A stretch of DNA of 64,000 nt from CBDIDH01 sp965277595 (GTDB lineage: Bacteria > Planctomycetota > Planctomycetia > Isosphaerales > Isosphaeraceae): positions 1,798,001 to 1,862,000 of the forward strand of contig CBDIDH010000001.1 in NCBI GenBank assembly GCA_965277595.1. The letters are read 5' to 3'. A program made the position numbers and the translations under genes. This document shows positions 41,972-50,385 of the stretch, in pieces. The notes below the pieces were generated by a model, which had not been told where the DNA came from, did no database searches, and saw only the letters and a list, made by a program, of their open reading frames with translations. Numbering within the stretch: position 1 is the first letter of the stretch; every line of letters starts with the position of its first letter.

Positions 41972-43137
41972 GTCGACCCTATCAGGTTTTGAATCCGCCC
42001 GCCACTCTTGGCGTGATCGGCGGCGGCCAGCTTGGCCGGATGTTCCTTCAGGCGGCGCATCGGATGGGCTATCAGACCGTCGTCCTCAGCCCGACCGACG
42101 ATGCCCCCGGCGCTCAGGTCGCTTCGAAAACACTCGTCGCCCCTCCCGATCATCTGCGGACCCTGCGAATTTTCGCGGATACGGTGGATGCGGCGACGGT
42201 CGAGTTTGAGAACGTCTCGGCCCCGGCGCTGCGTTGGCTGGCGCGTCGGATGCCGGTTCGACCTGGCTGGAAGACCGTCCGGGTCAGTCAGAACCGTCTT
42301 CGAGAAAAAGGGTTTCTGGCGAGCCACGGATTTCCGCTCGCTCCCTGGCGACCGGTCCGATCGTTCGACGAGTTAACAAGTTCGGTCGCCACGCTTGGTC
42401 TCCCCTTGATCCTCAAAACGGCGGCTTCAGGGTACGACGGCAAGGGGCAGGTCCGCGTCAACGACGCAGGCGAGGCGGAAGCCGCCTGGGCCAGTCTGGG
42501 CCGGGTTGATTGCGTCGCCGAGGGCTGGGTCCGGTTTGAAGCCGAGGTTTCCGTGATCGTCGCCCGAGGCGCCGATGGCCAGGCCGTGACGTATCCGGTC
42601 GCCCTGAATCGTCACGACCGGCATATTCTCGACTCGACGATGATGCCCGCTCCGGTCGGCCCGGCCGTGGCGATCGAGGCCCGAGCGCTGGCCTTGAATG
42701 TGGCGGACGCGCTGGAGACGGTCGGCGTCTTGACCGTGGAATTTTTTCTGACGACCGAAGGCGACCTGCTCATCAATGAACTGGCTCCGCGGCCTCACAA
42801 CTCGGGGCATCTCACGATCGAGGCGTCGATTTCCAGTCAGTTCGAGCAACAGGTTCGCGCGCTTTGTGGTCTGCCCCTGGGGGGAACCGACCTACTCTGT
42901 CCGGGCGCGATGGTGAATCTTCTGGGCGATCTCTGGTCCCAGGGCGAACCCGCCTGGGAAACGCCCCTGGCGCGTGATCCCGGCGTGAAAATCCACCTTT
43001 ACGGCAAGCTCACTCCCAAACCGGGCCGGAAGATGGGGCATTTGACCGTCGTTGACCCCGATCCCGAAAACGCTCTCGCACGCGCCCGAGCCGCGCGACG
43101 GTTCTTGACCGAGAATCACGGCTCCTCAGAGCGTTAA
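41968..43137 (+). CDS. purK: N5-carboxyaminoimidazole ribonucleotide synthase
   Basis: ATP-grasp enzyme that carboxylates AIR to N5-CAIR. The N-terminal biotin-carboxylase-like domain has GVIGGGQLGRMFLQAAHRMG. The ATP-grasp core shows LPLILKTAASGYDGKGQ and FFLTTEGDLLINELAPRPHN; the C-terminal domain ends near MGHLTVVD. 389 residues. It begins with GTG overlapping the purE stop. The purEK pair is followed 43 bp later by the VWA gene cluster, which seems unrelated. Confidence 0.95.
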   Translation: MSRPYQVLNPPATLGVIGGGQLGRMFLQAAHRMGYQTVVLSPTDDAPGAQVASKTLVAPPDHLRTLRIFADTVDAATVEFENVSAPALRWLARRMPVRPGWKTVRVSQNRLREKGFLASHGFPLAPWRPVRSFDELTSSVATLGLPLILKTAASGYDGKGQVRVNDAGEAEAAWASLGRVDCVAEGWVRFEAEVSVIVARGADGQAVTYPVALNRHDRHILDSTMMPAPVGPAVAIEARALALNVADALETVGVLTVEFFLTTEGDLLINELAPRPHNSGHLTIEASISSQFEQQVRALCGLPLGGTDLLCPGAMVNLLGDLWSQGEPAWETPLARDPGVKIHLYGKLTPKPGRKMGHLTVVDPDPENALARARAARRFLTENHGSSER

Positions 43138-43180
43138 TAAGCCCTTTGGGCAACGACTGGCTGCAACAAGGAGCTTTTTC

Positions 43181-44146
43181 ATGCGGTTTGCCGAGCCGGC
43201 GTGGCTGCTCGCGATCGTCCTCGCGCCGCTCCCCTGGCTTCTGGCTCACTTCCAGCCACGCATCACCTGGCCGACTCTGGCCGGCTTTGCTTCGGTCGGT
43301 CGTTTTTCGGCCAACGTCAAAGCGAGCTTCCCGTTCTTGCTCCGAGGGCTGGCGATCATTTGCCTCGCGGTCGCGCTGGCGCGGCCGAGAGTGGTCGCGG
43401 GATTCTCGAAGATCGCGGGGCAGGGGGTCGCGATCGTCGTGGCCGTCGATCAGAGTTCGAGCATGAACACGACCGATTTTCCCGTCACGAAGACCTCTTC
43501 AATCGCCCGCCTCGACGCCGCGCGTCGGACGCTGAGCCGGTTCGTCGCGGGACGCCCCGATGACCTGATCGGCCTGGTGATCTTCGCCAACTATCCCGAC
43601 CTGGTCTGCCCGCCGACGTTCGACCATCATTTTTTGCTTGATACGGTGCGCTCGATCCGCTCGGCGCGACCGGGCGACGATGGGACGAATCTCGGCGATG
43701 CGATGGTCTGGGGGGTCGACGCGCTCCGGGAATCGTCGCCGAAAAAGAAGGTCCTTGTCCTCATCACGGACGGCCGGAACAGCCCCGCCGTCCCCCGGCC
43801 GACCGACCCGATTCAGGCCGCCGAGATCGCTCGGGCAATGGGAATCACGGTTCACACGATCGCGATCGGAGCGGAAGCGATCACGCGACCCGAGGGGGAT
43901 CATGAGGCGGATGGGCCGGATCTCGCTTTGCTGGGAGCCGTTGCGAAGGCGGGAGGGGGGCAGTCGTTCCAGGCGTCGGACACGGGGTCGCTCGATCGGG
44001 TTTTCCAGGAGATTGATACGCTGGAAAAGAGCCCGGTTCGCGGCAGGGTGCGGACGCGGTATCGTGACGTCTTCGCACCCTGGGCGGCCTCGGCGCTGGC
44101 CTTTCTGCTGGTGGATCGGCTCGTTGCCTTGCGTCGCCTGCCCTGA
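43181..44146 (+). CDS. BatA-like von Willebrand A membrane protein
   Basis: A 321-residue VWA protein. Two N-terminal hydrophobic segments (WLLAIVLAPLPWLLAHF and LLRGLAIICLAVALA) are followed by a VWA domain with an intact MIDAS motif: DQSSSMNT (DxSxS), the Thr in DGTNLGDAM and the Asp in LITDGRNS. A C-terminal helix (WAASALAFLLVDRLVAL) re-enters the membrane. This is the BatA architecture of the Bat aerotolerance-type cluster. The next two genes are BatB/C- and BatD-like. GGAG lies about 8 bp upstream. Confidence 0.85.
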   Translation: MRFAEPAWLLAIVLAPLPWLLAHFQPRITWPTLAGFASVGRFSANVKASFPFLLRGLAIICLAVALARPRVVAGFSKIAGQGVAIVVAVDQSSSMNTTDFPVTKTSSIARLDAARRTLSRFVAGRPDDLIGLVIFANYPDLVCPPTFDHHFLLDTVRSIRSARPGDDGTNLGDAMVWGVDALRESSPKKKVLVLITDGRNSPAVPRPTDPIQAAEIARAMGITVHTIAIGAEAITRPEGDHEADGPDLALLGAVAKAGGGQSFQASDTGSLDRVFQEIDTLEKSPVRGRVRTRYRDVFAPWAASALAFLLVDRLVALRRLP

Positions 44147-44161
44147 TTGGACGGTCTTGGG

Positions 44162-45841
44162 ATGGACTTCGCGCACAACGGATGGCTCTGGACCCTGGCG
44201 ATTCTCCCGATCGTGGCGGCTCGGGGCGTCGCTCGCCGGGCGCAACGGCAAGACGACTGGACGGCGTTGGGGCAAACAGGTCGGGCGCCGTTGCAACCCT
44301 CGATCGCCTGGTTGGTGGCGATGGCATCGCTCATTATCGCGCTTGCGGAACCGCATTGGGGACGCTCGGCAGGCTCGACGCTTCCGCCGGGGCGCGACCT
44401 GGTGATTGCCATCGACGTGAGCCGGAGCATGGCCGCGCGCGATGCCCTTCCCGATCGGCTGGGAGTCGCCCGCGAATCGACGGAAAGTCTGATCGACGCG
44501 ATCGGCAAGAATGAAGGAGATCGGGTGGCGCTGATCCTTTTCGCGGGGCGGGGCGTGCTGCGTTGCCCCTTGACACGCAATCTCGGCGCGGCCTTGGAGA
44601 TGGTGCGATCGATCCGCGTCGGCTCGGTGCAACCGGGGGGAACCAACCTCGGCGCGGGTCTTGACGCCGCGTTTGATGCTCTGGACGATTTTGATCGTTC
44701 CGGCGGTCAAACCATCATCGTTTTCTCGGATGGCGAGGACCATGCGGGAGCCTGGCCGACGGCGGTCAAGCGCCTTGGCGATCGCGGGGTGCTCGTTCAC
44801 ACGGTCGCGCTGGGAGACGCGCAACGTGGCTATCCGATTCCCTATCGCGATTCCACGGTGATCACGCGACGAACCGACGAGGCGCTCGCGACGATTGCCC
44901 GAAAGACGGGGGGTGTGTTTGTGCCGCTCGGAACGGCAACAACCGATATGGGCCGACTCTATCAGACACGATTGGAACCGAGGGCTCGCCGGGTTCGCGA
45001 CGACCGCGGCGGCGGGGAGCTGGCCGTGCCGCGTTTTCCCTGGTTCCTGGGCGCGGCCCTGGTTTTCATGCTGATCGCGAGCCGGCCGAGGGAATGGCGC
45101 GTGCCGGGTCTGTTCCTCGCGGCCTTGCTTTTTCTGACAGGGGCCACGCCGATTGACCCCATCTCGGCGACTCGCGACGGCCTGGCGGCGTACGGTCGGG
45201 GGCGCTTTGAAGAGGCGTTGAAGGCGTTCCGCGAGGCGATCAAGGCTCAACCTGAACATCCCCTGGCGTCGTACAATCTTGGCGCGACACTTTATCAGAT
45301 CGGCCGATATCAGGAGGCTTTGAAACTTTATCAGAATGCGCGAGTCCGCGCGGACGCTCCGCTCCGCCTGAAAATTGATTATGCGCTGGGAAACACGGCC
45401 CTGAGTCTGGGCGACCCGGCCTCGGCTCTTCGCCATTATGAGGATTGTCTCGCCGCGACGGGCATTGGCCTCGATTCGGTGCGAAGAGACGCCGCTGTCA
45501 ATCGCGAGTTTGCCCAGAACCTCGTTCGGCAATCTCGCGGCGAATCGGGACCAGGAATGGGCAATCCTCGTAAGAAAGCGGGAAACGCGCAAGGTTCAAG
45601 CAAGGGTAGAAATCCTGAAGCGCCCGGCGTCGCGTCGTCGGGACAAGGGGTTGAGGCGTCAACGGCGCGGCGAGGTGTCGGAGGGGCAGGGGAAACGGGA
45701 CCGGCGGCGGCGGCGACCGCGGGCGATTCCACGCCCGAAAGCCAGCTTGACCGGGCACTCGCTCAGATTCGCGAAGGGCGACGAAGCCGGATCGACGAGG
45801 TCGACGCCGACGCCTCGCGCGACAATCTCAAGGACTGGTGA
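44162..45841 (+). CDS. BatB-BatC-like VWA-TPR fusion protein
   Basis: A 559-residue fusion. Residues about 1-55 hold two transmembrane segments, then comes a VWA domain with MIDAS residues in IDVSRSMAA, GGTNLGAGL and FSDGEDHAG. Two more membrane helices follow (WFLGAALVFMLIA and FLAALLFLTGATP). Residues about 340-450 form TPR repeats (GRGRFEEALKAFREAIKAQP, IGRYQEALKLYQNA). The tail is Gly/Ala-rich. BatB and BatC are often separate genes, and here they are fused. The ATG at 44162 is preferred to a TTG at 44147. The stop abuts the BatD-like gene. Confidence 0.83.
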   Translation: MDFAHNGWLWTLAILPIVAARGVARRAQRQDDWTALGQTGRAPLQPSIAWLVAMASLIIALAEPHWGRSAGSTLPPGRDLVIAIDVSRSMAARDALPDRLGVARESTESLIDAIGKNEGDRVALILFAGRGVLRCPLTRNLGAALEMVRSIRVGSVQPGGTNLGAGLDAAFDALDDFDRSGGQTIIVFSDGEDHAGAWPTAVKRLGDRGVLVHTVALGDAQRGYPIPYRDSTVITRRTDEALATIARKTGGVFVPLGTATTDMGRLYQTRLEPRARRVRDDRGGGELAVPRFPWFLGAALVFMLIASRPREWRVPGLFLAALLFLTGATPIDPISATRDGLAAYGRGRFEEALKAFREAIKAQPEHPLASYNLGATLYQIGRYQEALKLYQNARVRADAPLRLKIDYALGNTALSLGDPASALRHYEDCLAATGIGLDSVRRDAAVNREFAQNLVRQSRGESGPGMGNPRKKAGNAQGSSKGRNPEAPGVASSGQGVEASTARRGVGGAGETGPAAAATAGDSTPESQLDRALAQIREGRRSRIDEVDADASRDNLKDW

Positions 45842-45848
45842 AAAGCCT

Positions 45849-47105
45849 TTGAACGCATTGATGATCCTTATTGGTTTCAACGTGATGGCTCAGGCGGATG
45901 ATTCCAATCCGTCGGCATTGAAGGTCTCCGCGCAGCTTGCATCCAAAAATGCGTATGTCGGCGAAGGCATTGACCTTTATGTTAACGTGACGGCCTCGCG
46001 CGATCGCCCGACCTTGAGCGTGCCCTACCTTTTGGGTCTTGAGATGCACCGGATTGGCGAGGAGCCGCCGCGACCGATCCGAGGAAATGTCGGCGACGAA
46101 ACGAATTTGTTTCGGACGCATTTCCTGATCGTTCCCAGGCGTCCCGGTGTCCAGAAAATTCCACCCATCACGGCTCGAATCGGTGAGCGAACCGCGACGT
46201 CGGCGGGTCTTGTGCTGAAGGTGAAAGGTCTGCCCGAGGTGGGACGAACCTCGAATTTTCTCGGCGGTGTCGGTTCGTTCGAGGTCAATGCGACCGCCGA
46301 GCCGAGGGAACTTCGCTCGGGGCAGGTGATCGACTATCGGATTCAAATTCAAGGGAAGGCCGCCTGGGGAAGCCGCGAGGCGCCGGGGCTGGATCGATTG
46401 AGCCGACTTCCTCTCGCCATCGAGGTGGAACGTCAACCCGATCAGATCATCAACAAACCCCCGTCGCGGACGTTCAAGTATCGACTTCGACCCACCCGGG
46501 CCGGTCTGGCGACGCTACCCGCAGTCGTCATTTCTGAGTTTGATCCGGTCGCGGGGCGTTATGTGACGAAGGTCGCGCAGGGAATCGCGATCCGGGTGAC
46601 CGACGTGCCTGTCTTCGATCCTCGAACAATCGACGATCCTCAAAGTTCACCACAGCCGAGCGCCTGGCGCGAATGGTTAGGGGGAATCGTGGTGGCGAGC
46701 TGTGTTGTTTTCGGGGCGGTGAGGTGGATGCGAAAGCGTTGGAAACGCCCCGAGTCCGTTGCCCGACGCCTTTGTCGGCGTGTTCGGTCGGACCTGGATC
46801 AGATCGAAGGCGACGCAGGCGTTGCGGAGTTGATCGCCAGGGCGATGACGGAGTATCTCGCGGTCACGATCGGCCGAAGCCCCGGGGCGCTGACACCGGG
46901 CGAAGTTCGAGAGGGCATTCTAGAGGCGACGGGTTCGGAAGTGCTGGGCGAACGCGCTGGCGTGCTTTTACGAAAAAGCGATCGGGTGCGATTTGGTGGG
47001 GAAGAGGAGGTGGGGGCGTACTTGCGAACGGAGGGGGCGCGGTTTTTTCGGGAACTGGCGGCGTCGCAAATTCAGACTTCAACGCGACCCTGGAAAACAC
47101 GTTGA
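45849..47105 (+). CDS. BatD-like oxygen-tolerance protein
   Basis: A 418-residue envelope protein. The TTG at 45849, 7 bp after the preceding stop, gives a short hydrophobic leader (MNALMILIGFNVMAQA); ATG 45861 is an alternative. Beta-sandwich repeats follow (ASKNAYVGEGIDLYVNVTA and TAEPRELRSGQVIDYRIQIQ), the usual BatD order, then a transmembrane helix (WLGGIVVASCVVFGAV) and a cytoplasmic C-terminal domain (VRSDLDQIEGDAGVAELIAR). It completes the BatA-BatB/C-BatD set. The MoxR ATPase and DUF58 genes that normally head such clusters are not next to it. Confidence 0.78.
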   Translation: MNALMILIGFNVMAQADDSNPSALKVSAQLASKNAYVGEGIDLYVNVTASRDRPTLSVPYLLGLEMHRIGEEPPRPIRGNVGDETNLFRTHFLIVPRRPGVQKIPPITARIGERTATSAGLVLKVKGLPEVGRTSNFLGGVGSFEVNATAEPRELRSGQVIDYRIQIQGKAAWGSREAPGLDRLSRLPLAIEVERQPDQIINKPPSRTFKYRLRPTRAGLATLPAVVISEFDPVAGRYVTKVAQGIAIRVTDVPVFDPRTIDDPQSSPQPSAWREWLGGIVVASCVVFGAVRWMRKRWKRPESVARRLCRRVRSDLDQIEGDAGVAELIARAMTEYLAVTIGRSPGALTPGEVREGILEATGSEVLGERAGVLLRKSDRVRFGGEEEVGAYLRTEGARFFRELAASQIQTSTRPWKTR

Positions 47106-47149
47106 GAGGCAGTCCACCGCGGGAATTGCGGTCGAAAACTGCCTCTCAA
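47102..47149. terminator. Bidirectional terminator between the BatD-like and helicase genes
   Basis: 12-bp perfect arms TTGAGAGGCAGT (47102-47113) and their complement (47138-47149), with an inner ACCGC/GCGGT stem. It begins at the BatD-like stop codon and separates two convergent genes. Confidence 0.7.
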
Positions 47150-47176
47150 GGGCCGACACCACTCCGACGTGGACGA

Positions 47177-48394
47177 TCAAGACTCGAAGTGCGAGCCGAT
47201 CGTCGAGTAAATCTCTCGGAAAACCGTCTTCTTCGCTTCGCGGCGATAGCCTTCAAAGCCTTCATATCTGAGCGTCGGGATCGGCTTGTTGATAAGAAGC
47301 TCGATCGTCGTCAAGGGCTCGCCCTGGTCGGGGCAGACGAACATGATCGCCTTGCCGTCCTTGCCCATCCGGCCGGTCCGGCCGATCCGGTGCAGGTAAT
47401 TCTCGGGATCGTCGGGAATGTCGAAGTTGATGACGTGGCTGATGTCGTTGACGTCAATACCGCGGCCGACAACGTCGGTCGCCACGAGAATCGGAATGGT
47501 TCCTTCGCGGAACCCCTTCATGACGCGGTTGCGGACAGTCTGCGCCAGGTCGCCATGAATCGCGGCGACGCCGGGGACTCTGCCGCGGAGTCGGTCGGCC
47601 AGGCGGTCGGCCCCGCGCTTCGTCCGGGTGAAGACGATGCACTGGCGCGGCCGTTCTTCCTTGAGGACGTGAACGAGAAGGTCAAACTTGCGGTCGTGCT
47701 CGATCGTCACATAAAACTGTTCGATCGAATCGACCGAAGGCTCGTCCTTCGAGAGGTTCAACTCGACCGCCTCGTACATGTACTTGCGGGCGAGCACGCG
47801 AATCTCGGCACTGATCGTCGCCGAGAGGAGCATGGTCTGGTGCGGGTTCGGCACGCGCCTGAGAATGCGTTCGATGTCGGGTCGAAACCCGATGTCGAGC
47901 ATCCGGTCGGCCTCGTCGAGAACGACGTGGAAGATGTCGCCCAGGTAGAGCGTGTTGCGCTCCATGTGGTCGAGCACCCGGCCCGGAGTTCCGACGACGA
48001 TATCCACCCCGCGCGAGAGCGATCGTAACTGTTTGTCGATCGGCTCACCGCCGTAAATTCCGCAGACCTCGACGTCCTGGCCATGCGAAAGCTTCTGAAG
48101 CTCGACGACGATTTGCTGGACGAGTTCGCGCGTCGGCGCCAGGATGATGGCCTGGGGACCACGGGCTCGGGCTTCAAGCATCTCGATGATCGGGATGCCG
48201 AAGGCCGCCGTCTTGCCCGTCCCGGTCTTCGCCTGGCCGATCACGTCGTGGCCGTCGAGTGCTTCGGGAATGAGGTGGGCCTGGATCGGCGACGGGGATT
48301 TGTAATGAACGAGTTTCAACGCCCTGAGCATGGCCGGGCTCAGGCCCATTGTTGAAAACCCGGGAGGAGACTCCTCCACGGCACGTTGGATCAA
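47177..48394 (-). CDS. DEAD-box ATP-dependent RNA helicase
   Basis: A 405-residue RNA helicase core with almost no C-terminal extension. Q-motif SPIQAHLIP, motif I AKTGTGKT, Ia APTRELVQQI, Ib TPGRVLDH, II VLDEADRMLD, III LLSATI, IV IVFTRTKRGADRL, V ATDVVGRGID and VI YLHRIGRTGRMG are all intact. The TTG at 48394 has CAGGAGG 5 bp upstream, a strong site that decides the start. Such proteins remodel RNA in cold response, ribosome assembly or decay. Repeat element R3 lies in its upstream region. Confidence 0.95.
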   Translation of the reverse strand: MIQRAVEESPPGFSTMGLSPAMLRALKLVHYKSPSPIQAHLIPEALDGHDVIGQAKTGTGKTAAFGIPIIEMLEARARGPQAIILAPTRELVQQIVVELQKLSHGQDVEVCGIYGGEPIDKQLRSLSRGVDIVVGTPGRVLDHMERNTLYLGDIFHVVLDEADRMLDIGFRPDIERILRRVPNPHQTMLLSATISAEIRVLARKYMYEAVELNLSKDEPSVDSIEQFYVTIEHDRKFDLLVHVLKEERPRQCIVFTRTKRGADRLADRLRGRVPGVAAIHGDLAQTVRNRVMKGFREGTIPILVATDVVGRGIDVNDISHVINFDIPDDPENYLHRIGRTGRMGKDGKAIMFVCPDQGEPLTTIELLINKPIPTLRYEGFEGYRREAKKTVFREIYSTIGSHFES

Positions 48395-48528
48395 ACAAGC
48401 CTCCTGAGGTGTGTTCGAGGTGGGATTGGTCCGTCCGGTTTTTCTTCCAAGAGAAGCCGGAACGCTATCATCCTATCAGTTTAGGACATTTGCGTCAAAG
48501 TGTGTACGGCGCTCGCGATCACGATTGC

Positions 48529-48727
48529 GAAGGGCAAAGGACAGAGGGCAAAGGCCAAAGGGCAGGGGGCAAAGGGCAAAGGACAAAGGACAAAGGGGAA
48601 AAACTGTCAGAGCTCGGATCGGCGTCCCGGCTAAAAGGTTCCCGTTATCCGTCCTTTGCCCTCTGTCCTTTGCCCTCTGCCCTCTGCCCTTTGCCCTTTG
48701 CCCTTTGCCCTTTGCCCTTTGTCCTTT
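48529..48727. repeat. Large palindromic heptad element R3 (family A), 10 + 11 units
   Basis: The left arm (48529-48598) is ten 7-bp units, mostly AAAGGGC and AAAGGAC. The right arm (48651-48727) is eleven inverse units, mostly GCCCTTT and GTCCTTT. A 52-bp unique centre separates them. The arms could form a hairpin of about 70 bp. The element fills most of the 462-bp gap between the divergent helicase and the 48857 gene; no promoter could be read in the remainder. Confidence 0.92.
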
Positions 48728-48856
48728 GGCCTGATCGTCCGTGAGCGAAGGGGCGAATTGACTTGCCGGTGAGAGTCCGCCCCGATAACGTCGGAGAGGG
48801 GTCTTCAACAGGGGTCGGGACAGGCCCGGCCCATTCGCGACAAAGGAGCCAGAGCC

Positions 48857-49066
48857 GTGGCCGACCAGCAAGCAGCCGCAAGCGATCTTCAACAGAAGTA
48901 CAGGCAATTTCTCGATCTTTTGCCGTTAACCCTTTCGCTCGCGGGACTTCCGATGAGCGAGACGCGGCTTTACAGTGAAGAACAGATCGAGGCCCGCGCG
49001 ATCACGGTGAAGGCGGCGTATCGGGTGGCCAGGGCGACGGCGAAGGAATGCCTGAGCGGGTCGTAA
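48857..49066 (+). CDS. Small conserved-looking protein, 69 aa, unknown function
   Basis: The GTG at 48857 has an AAAGGAG site with 8-bp spacing, which strongly supports a real gene. The product is a mostly helical soluble protein (QQKYRQFLDLLPLTLSLAGL, then SETRLYSEEQIEARAITVK) with one Cys near the C-terminus. No known motif is visible. It stands alone between the heptad repeat and another hypothetical gene. Confidence 0.7.
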   Translation: MADQQAAASDLQQKYRQFLDLLPLTLSLAGLPMSETRLYSEEQIEARAITVKAAYRVARATAKECLSGS

Positions 49067-49242
49067 GAAGGTTGCCGGTGCGGGGCGCTGGGGGGTTCGG
49101 GAATTGGAGTCGGGGTGGTGTTCGATCGCGGTTGAGAAGCCGATAAGAATCGCGTGGCCGGGGGGCCGCCGAGGGGGGATTGGGTCCCTTGGCCGCTCGC
49201 CCCGCCTGATCCGGCACTCCATCGCGAAAGGCCCTCTTCGAG

Positions 49243-49617
49243 ATGACGATGACGACGCAACCCGGCGGCGAACCGCGCAGGCTCAAGGCCGCGATCATCG
49301 GTTTCGGCCTCGACAGTGGGGATAGCCAGCAACGCCTCAGCACCGGCGAAGAATGCCTGCTGGTTGGCGGCTCGGCCGAAACCCACGCCGAGATGCTCGA
49401 AATCCTGCTCCGCCTCGAATCCGAACTCGACCGACGCGGTCAAAAGCTCGGCGAGGTCAGCCCTTCCGAGCTCGCGGACATCGCCTGGCGGATCGACTCT
49501 CCCGAGCTCCACCAGATCGCCATGCGACTCTGGGACGGACTCAATCAGAGCGGCCGGCAATTCGAGGATCTCTCGGCCGAGGAGCTTACCGAACTCTCCG
49601 CGCCTCTCGAACTTTGA
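49243..49617 (+). CDS. Hypothetical protein, 124 aa
   Basis: An acidic soluble protein. The start has a strand-like segment (RRLKAAIIGFGLDSGDSQQR) followed by amphipathic helices rich in Glu and Leu (AEMLEILLRLESELDRRG, SAEELTELSAPLEL). The Gly-Phe-Gly pattern is not a convincing Rossmann motif. Start at ATG 49243; ATG 49249 is equally possible. The codon usage fits its neighbours. It is followed by a terminator-like hairpin. I do not recognise a family. Confidence 0.6.
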   Translation: MTMTTQPGGEPRRLKAAIIGFGLDSGDSQQRLSTGEECLLVGGSAETHAEMLEILLRLESELDRRGQKLGEVSPSELADIAWRIDSPELHQIAMRLWDGLNQSGRQFEDLSAEELTELSAPLEL

Positions 49618-49646
49618 CCGAGCCCTGGACGATCCCTCGTTTCCCC

Positions 49647-49702
49647 AAAACCGCCGACGGCGGCCTTGACCCATCCGGGCCTCGGCCGCCGTCTGGCGTT
49701 TT
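49647..49702. terminator. Bidirectional terminator-like hairpin
   Basis: A 9-bp perfect stem (ACGGCGGCC/GGCCGCCGT) is flanked by AAAAC and GTTTT ends with a short mismatch between, around an 18-nt loop. It lies 30 bp past the 49243-49617 gene and ahead of the minus-strand island. Confidence 0.7.
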
Positions 49703-49807
49703 CCAGGGTTCCATTTTCAGATCACGACCCGAAGGGGGTGTGACCTTGAATTGATGTGACACGTTCGCCCCGAACCGAAACGCCAATCGCTGGCCAGCCT
49801 GAATGGA

Positions 49808-49828
49808 ACTGTAAACAGTCGCTATAAT
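49808..49828 (+). promoter_or_regulatory. Operator-like inverted repeat next to a TATAAT hexamer
   Basis: ACTGT-AA-ACAGT (49808-49819) lies 3 bp before TATAAT (49823-49828). If it works on the plus strand it would transcribe antisense into the 3' end of the minus-strand gene at 49842. No -35 was evident and no plus-strand gene follows, so the role is uncertain. Confidence 0.25.
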
Positions 49829-49841
49829 CCAGCCGTGCCAT

Positions 49842-50291
49842 TCACTCGGGGGCGAGCGCCTCGGCATCCGGCGGCCATCCTGAGTCATGCCGATACGTTA
49901 AGACGGGGAACCAGGCGCCGAACAGGCAGACGTAGACACTGTCCCTGCCGCTGACACCATATTTGTCCTGGGTGAAGACGGCGCTCTCGGCGCGGGCGAA
50001 CACGAGCGCGTTCCAAGCCACAACCACCGAGACGCGCGGCACGTTCGGGTCGGACGAATTCCTATACCGCATAACCGGGGCGATCGGCACTCGTAAGGCA
50101 CGTCGGAGATACCGAAGTTGCGCCGGGGAGACCGCCATCTTGGAGGATAGGTAGACCGTCGGGGCCTTGGCGATGACATCGTCGCAGTACAGACTCCGGA
50201 CGGCGCTCCACGGCAAGCGGAAGTATCCCCAGGCGATCCCGGCGGCGTAGAGCGCCAGGACCGTGATGATGATGGATCGGCGAGTCTTCAT
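49842..50291 (-). CDS. Membrane-anchored/exported hypothetical protein, 149 aa
   Basis: The ATG at 50291 has GGGGA 7 bp upstream. An N-terminal hydrophobic helix (IIITVLALYAAGIAWGYF) could be a signal anchor. The rest is a soluble domain (APTVYLSSKMAVSPAQLRYL, VSVVVAWNALVFARAESAVF) with two Cys and a Trp/Tyr-rich end. No family is recognised. It is the last of four small, separately spaced minus-strand genes (49842-51774) that form an accessory-looking island. Confidence 0.6.
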   Translation of the reverse strand: MKTRRSIIITVLALYAAGIAWGYFRLPWSAVRSLYCDDVIAKAPTVYLSSKMAVSPAQLRYLRRALRVPIAPVMRYRNSSDPNVPRVSVVVAWNALVFARAESAVFTQDKYGVSGRDSVYVCLFGAWFPVLTYRHDSGWPPDAEALAPE

Positions 50292-50385
50292 GCCGTGATC
50301 CCCGCCCAACCGGCGATATCTGAAAAGAATGATCTCTATTTCACAGGAAGCGCTAAGCGCCGCTCATACTTCACGGCTGACGGTT

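Noticed and set aside
43499..45592. Minus-strand open frame (about 697 codons) opposite the BatA and BatB-C genes
   Set aside because: Arg/Pro/Gly-rich antisense shadow; the plus-strand VWA motifs are intact.
10021..48727. Heptad tracts as a possible CRISPR array
   Set aside because: The units are 7 bp with no unique spacers of regular length and no cas genes are near.
48349..48744. Open frames through the 48.5 kb heptad arms
   Set aside because: They arise because a 7-bp repeat rarely gives stops; no ribosome-binding site and no conserved start.
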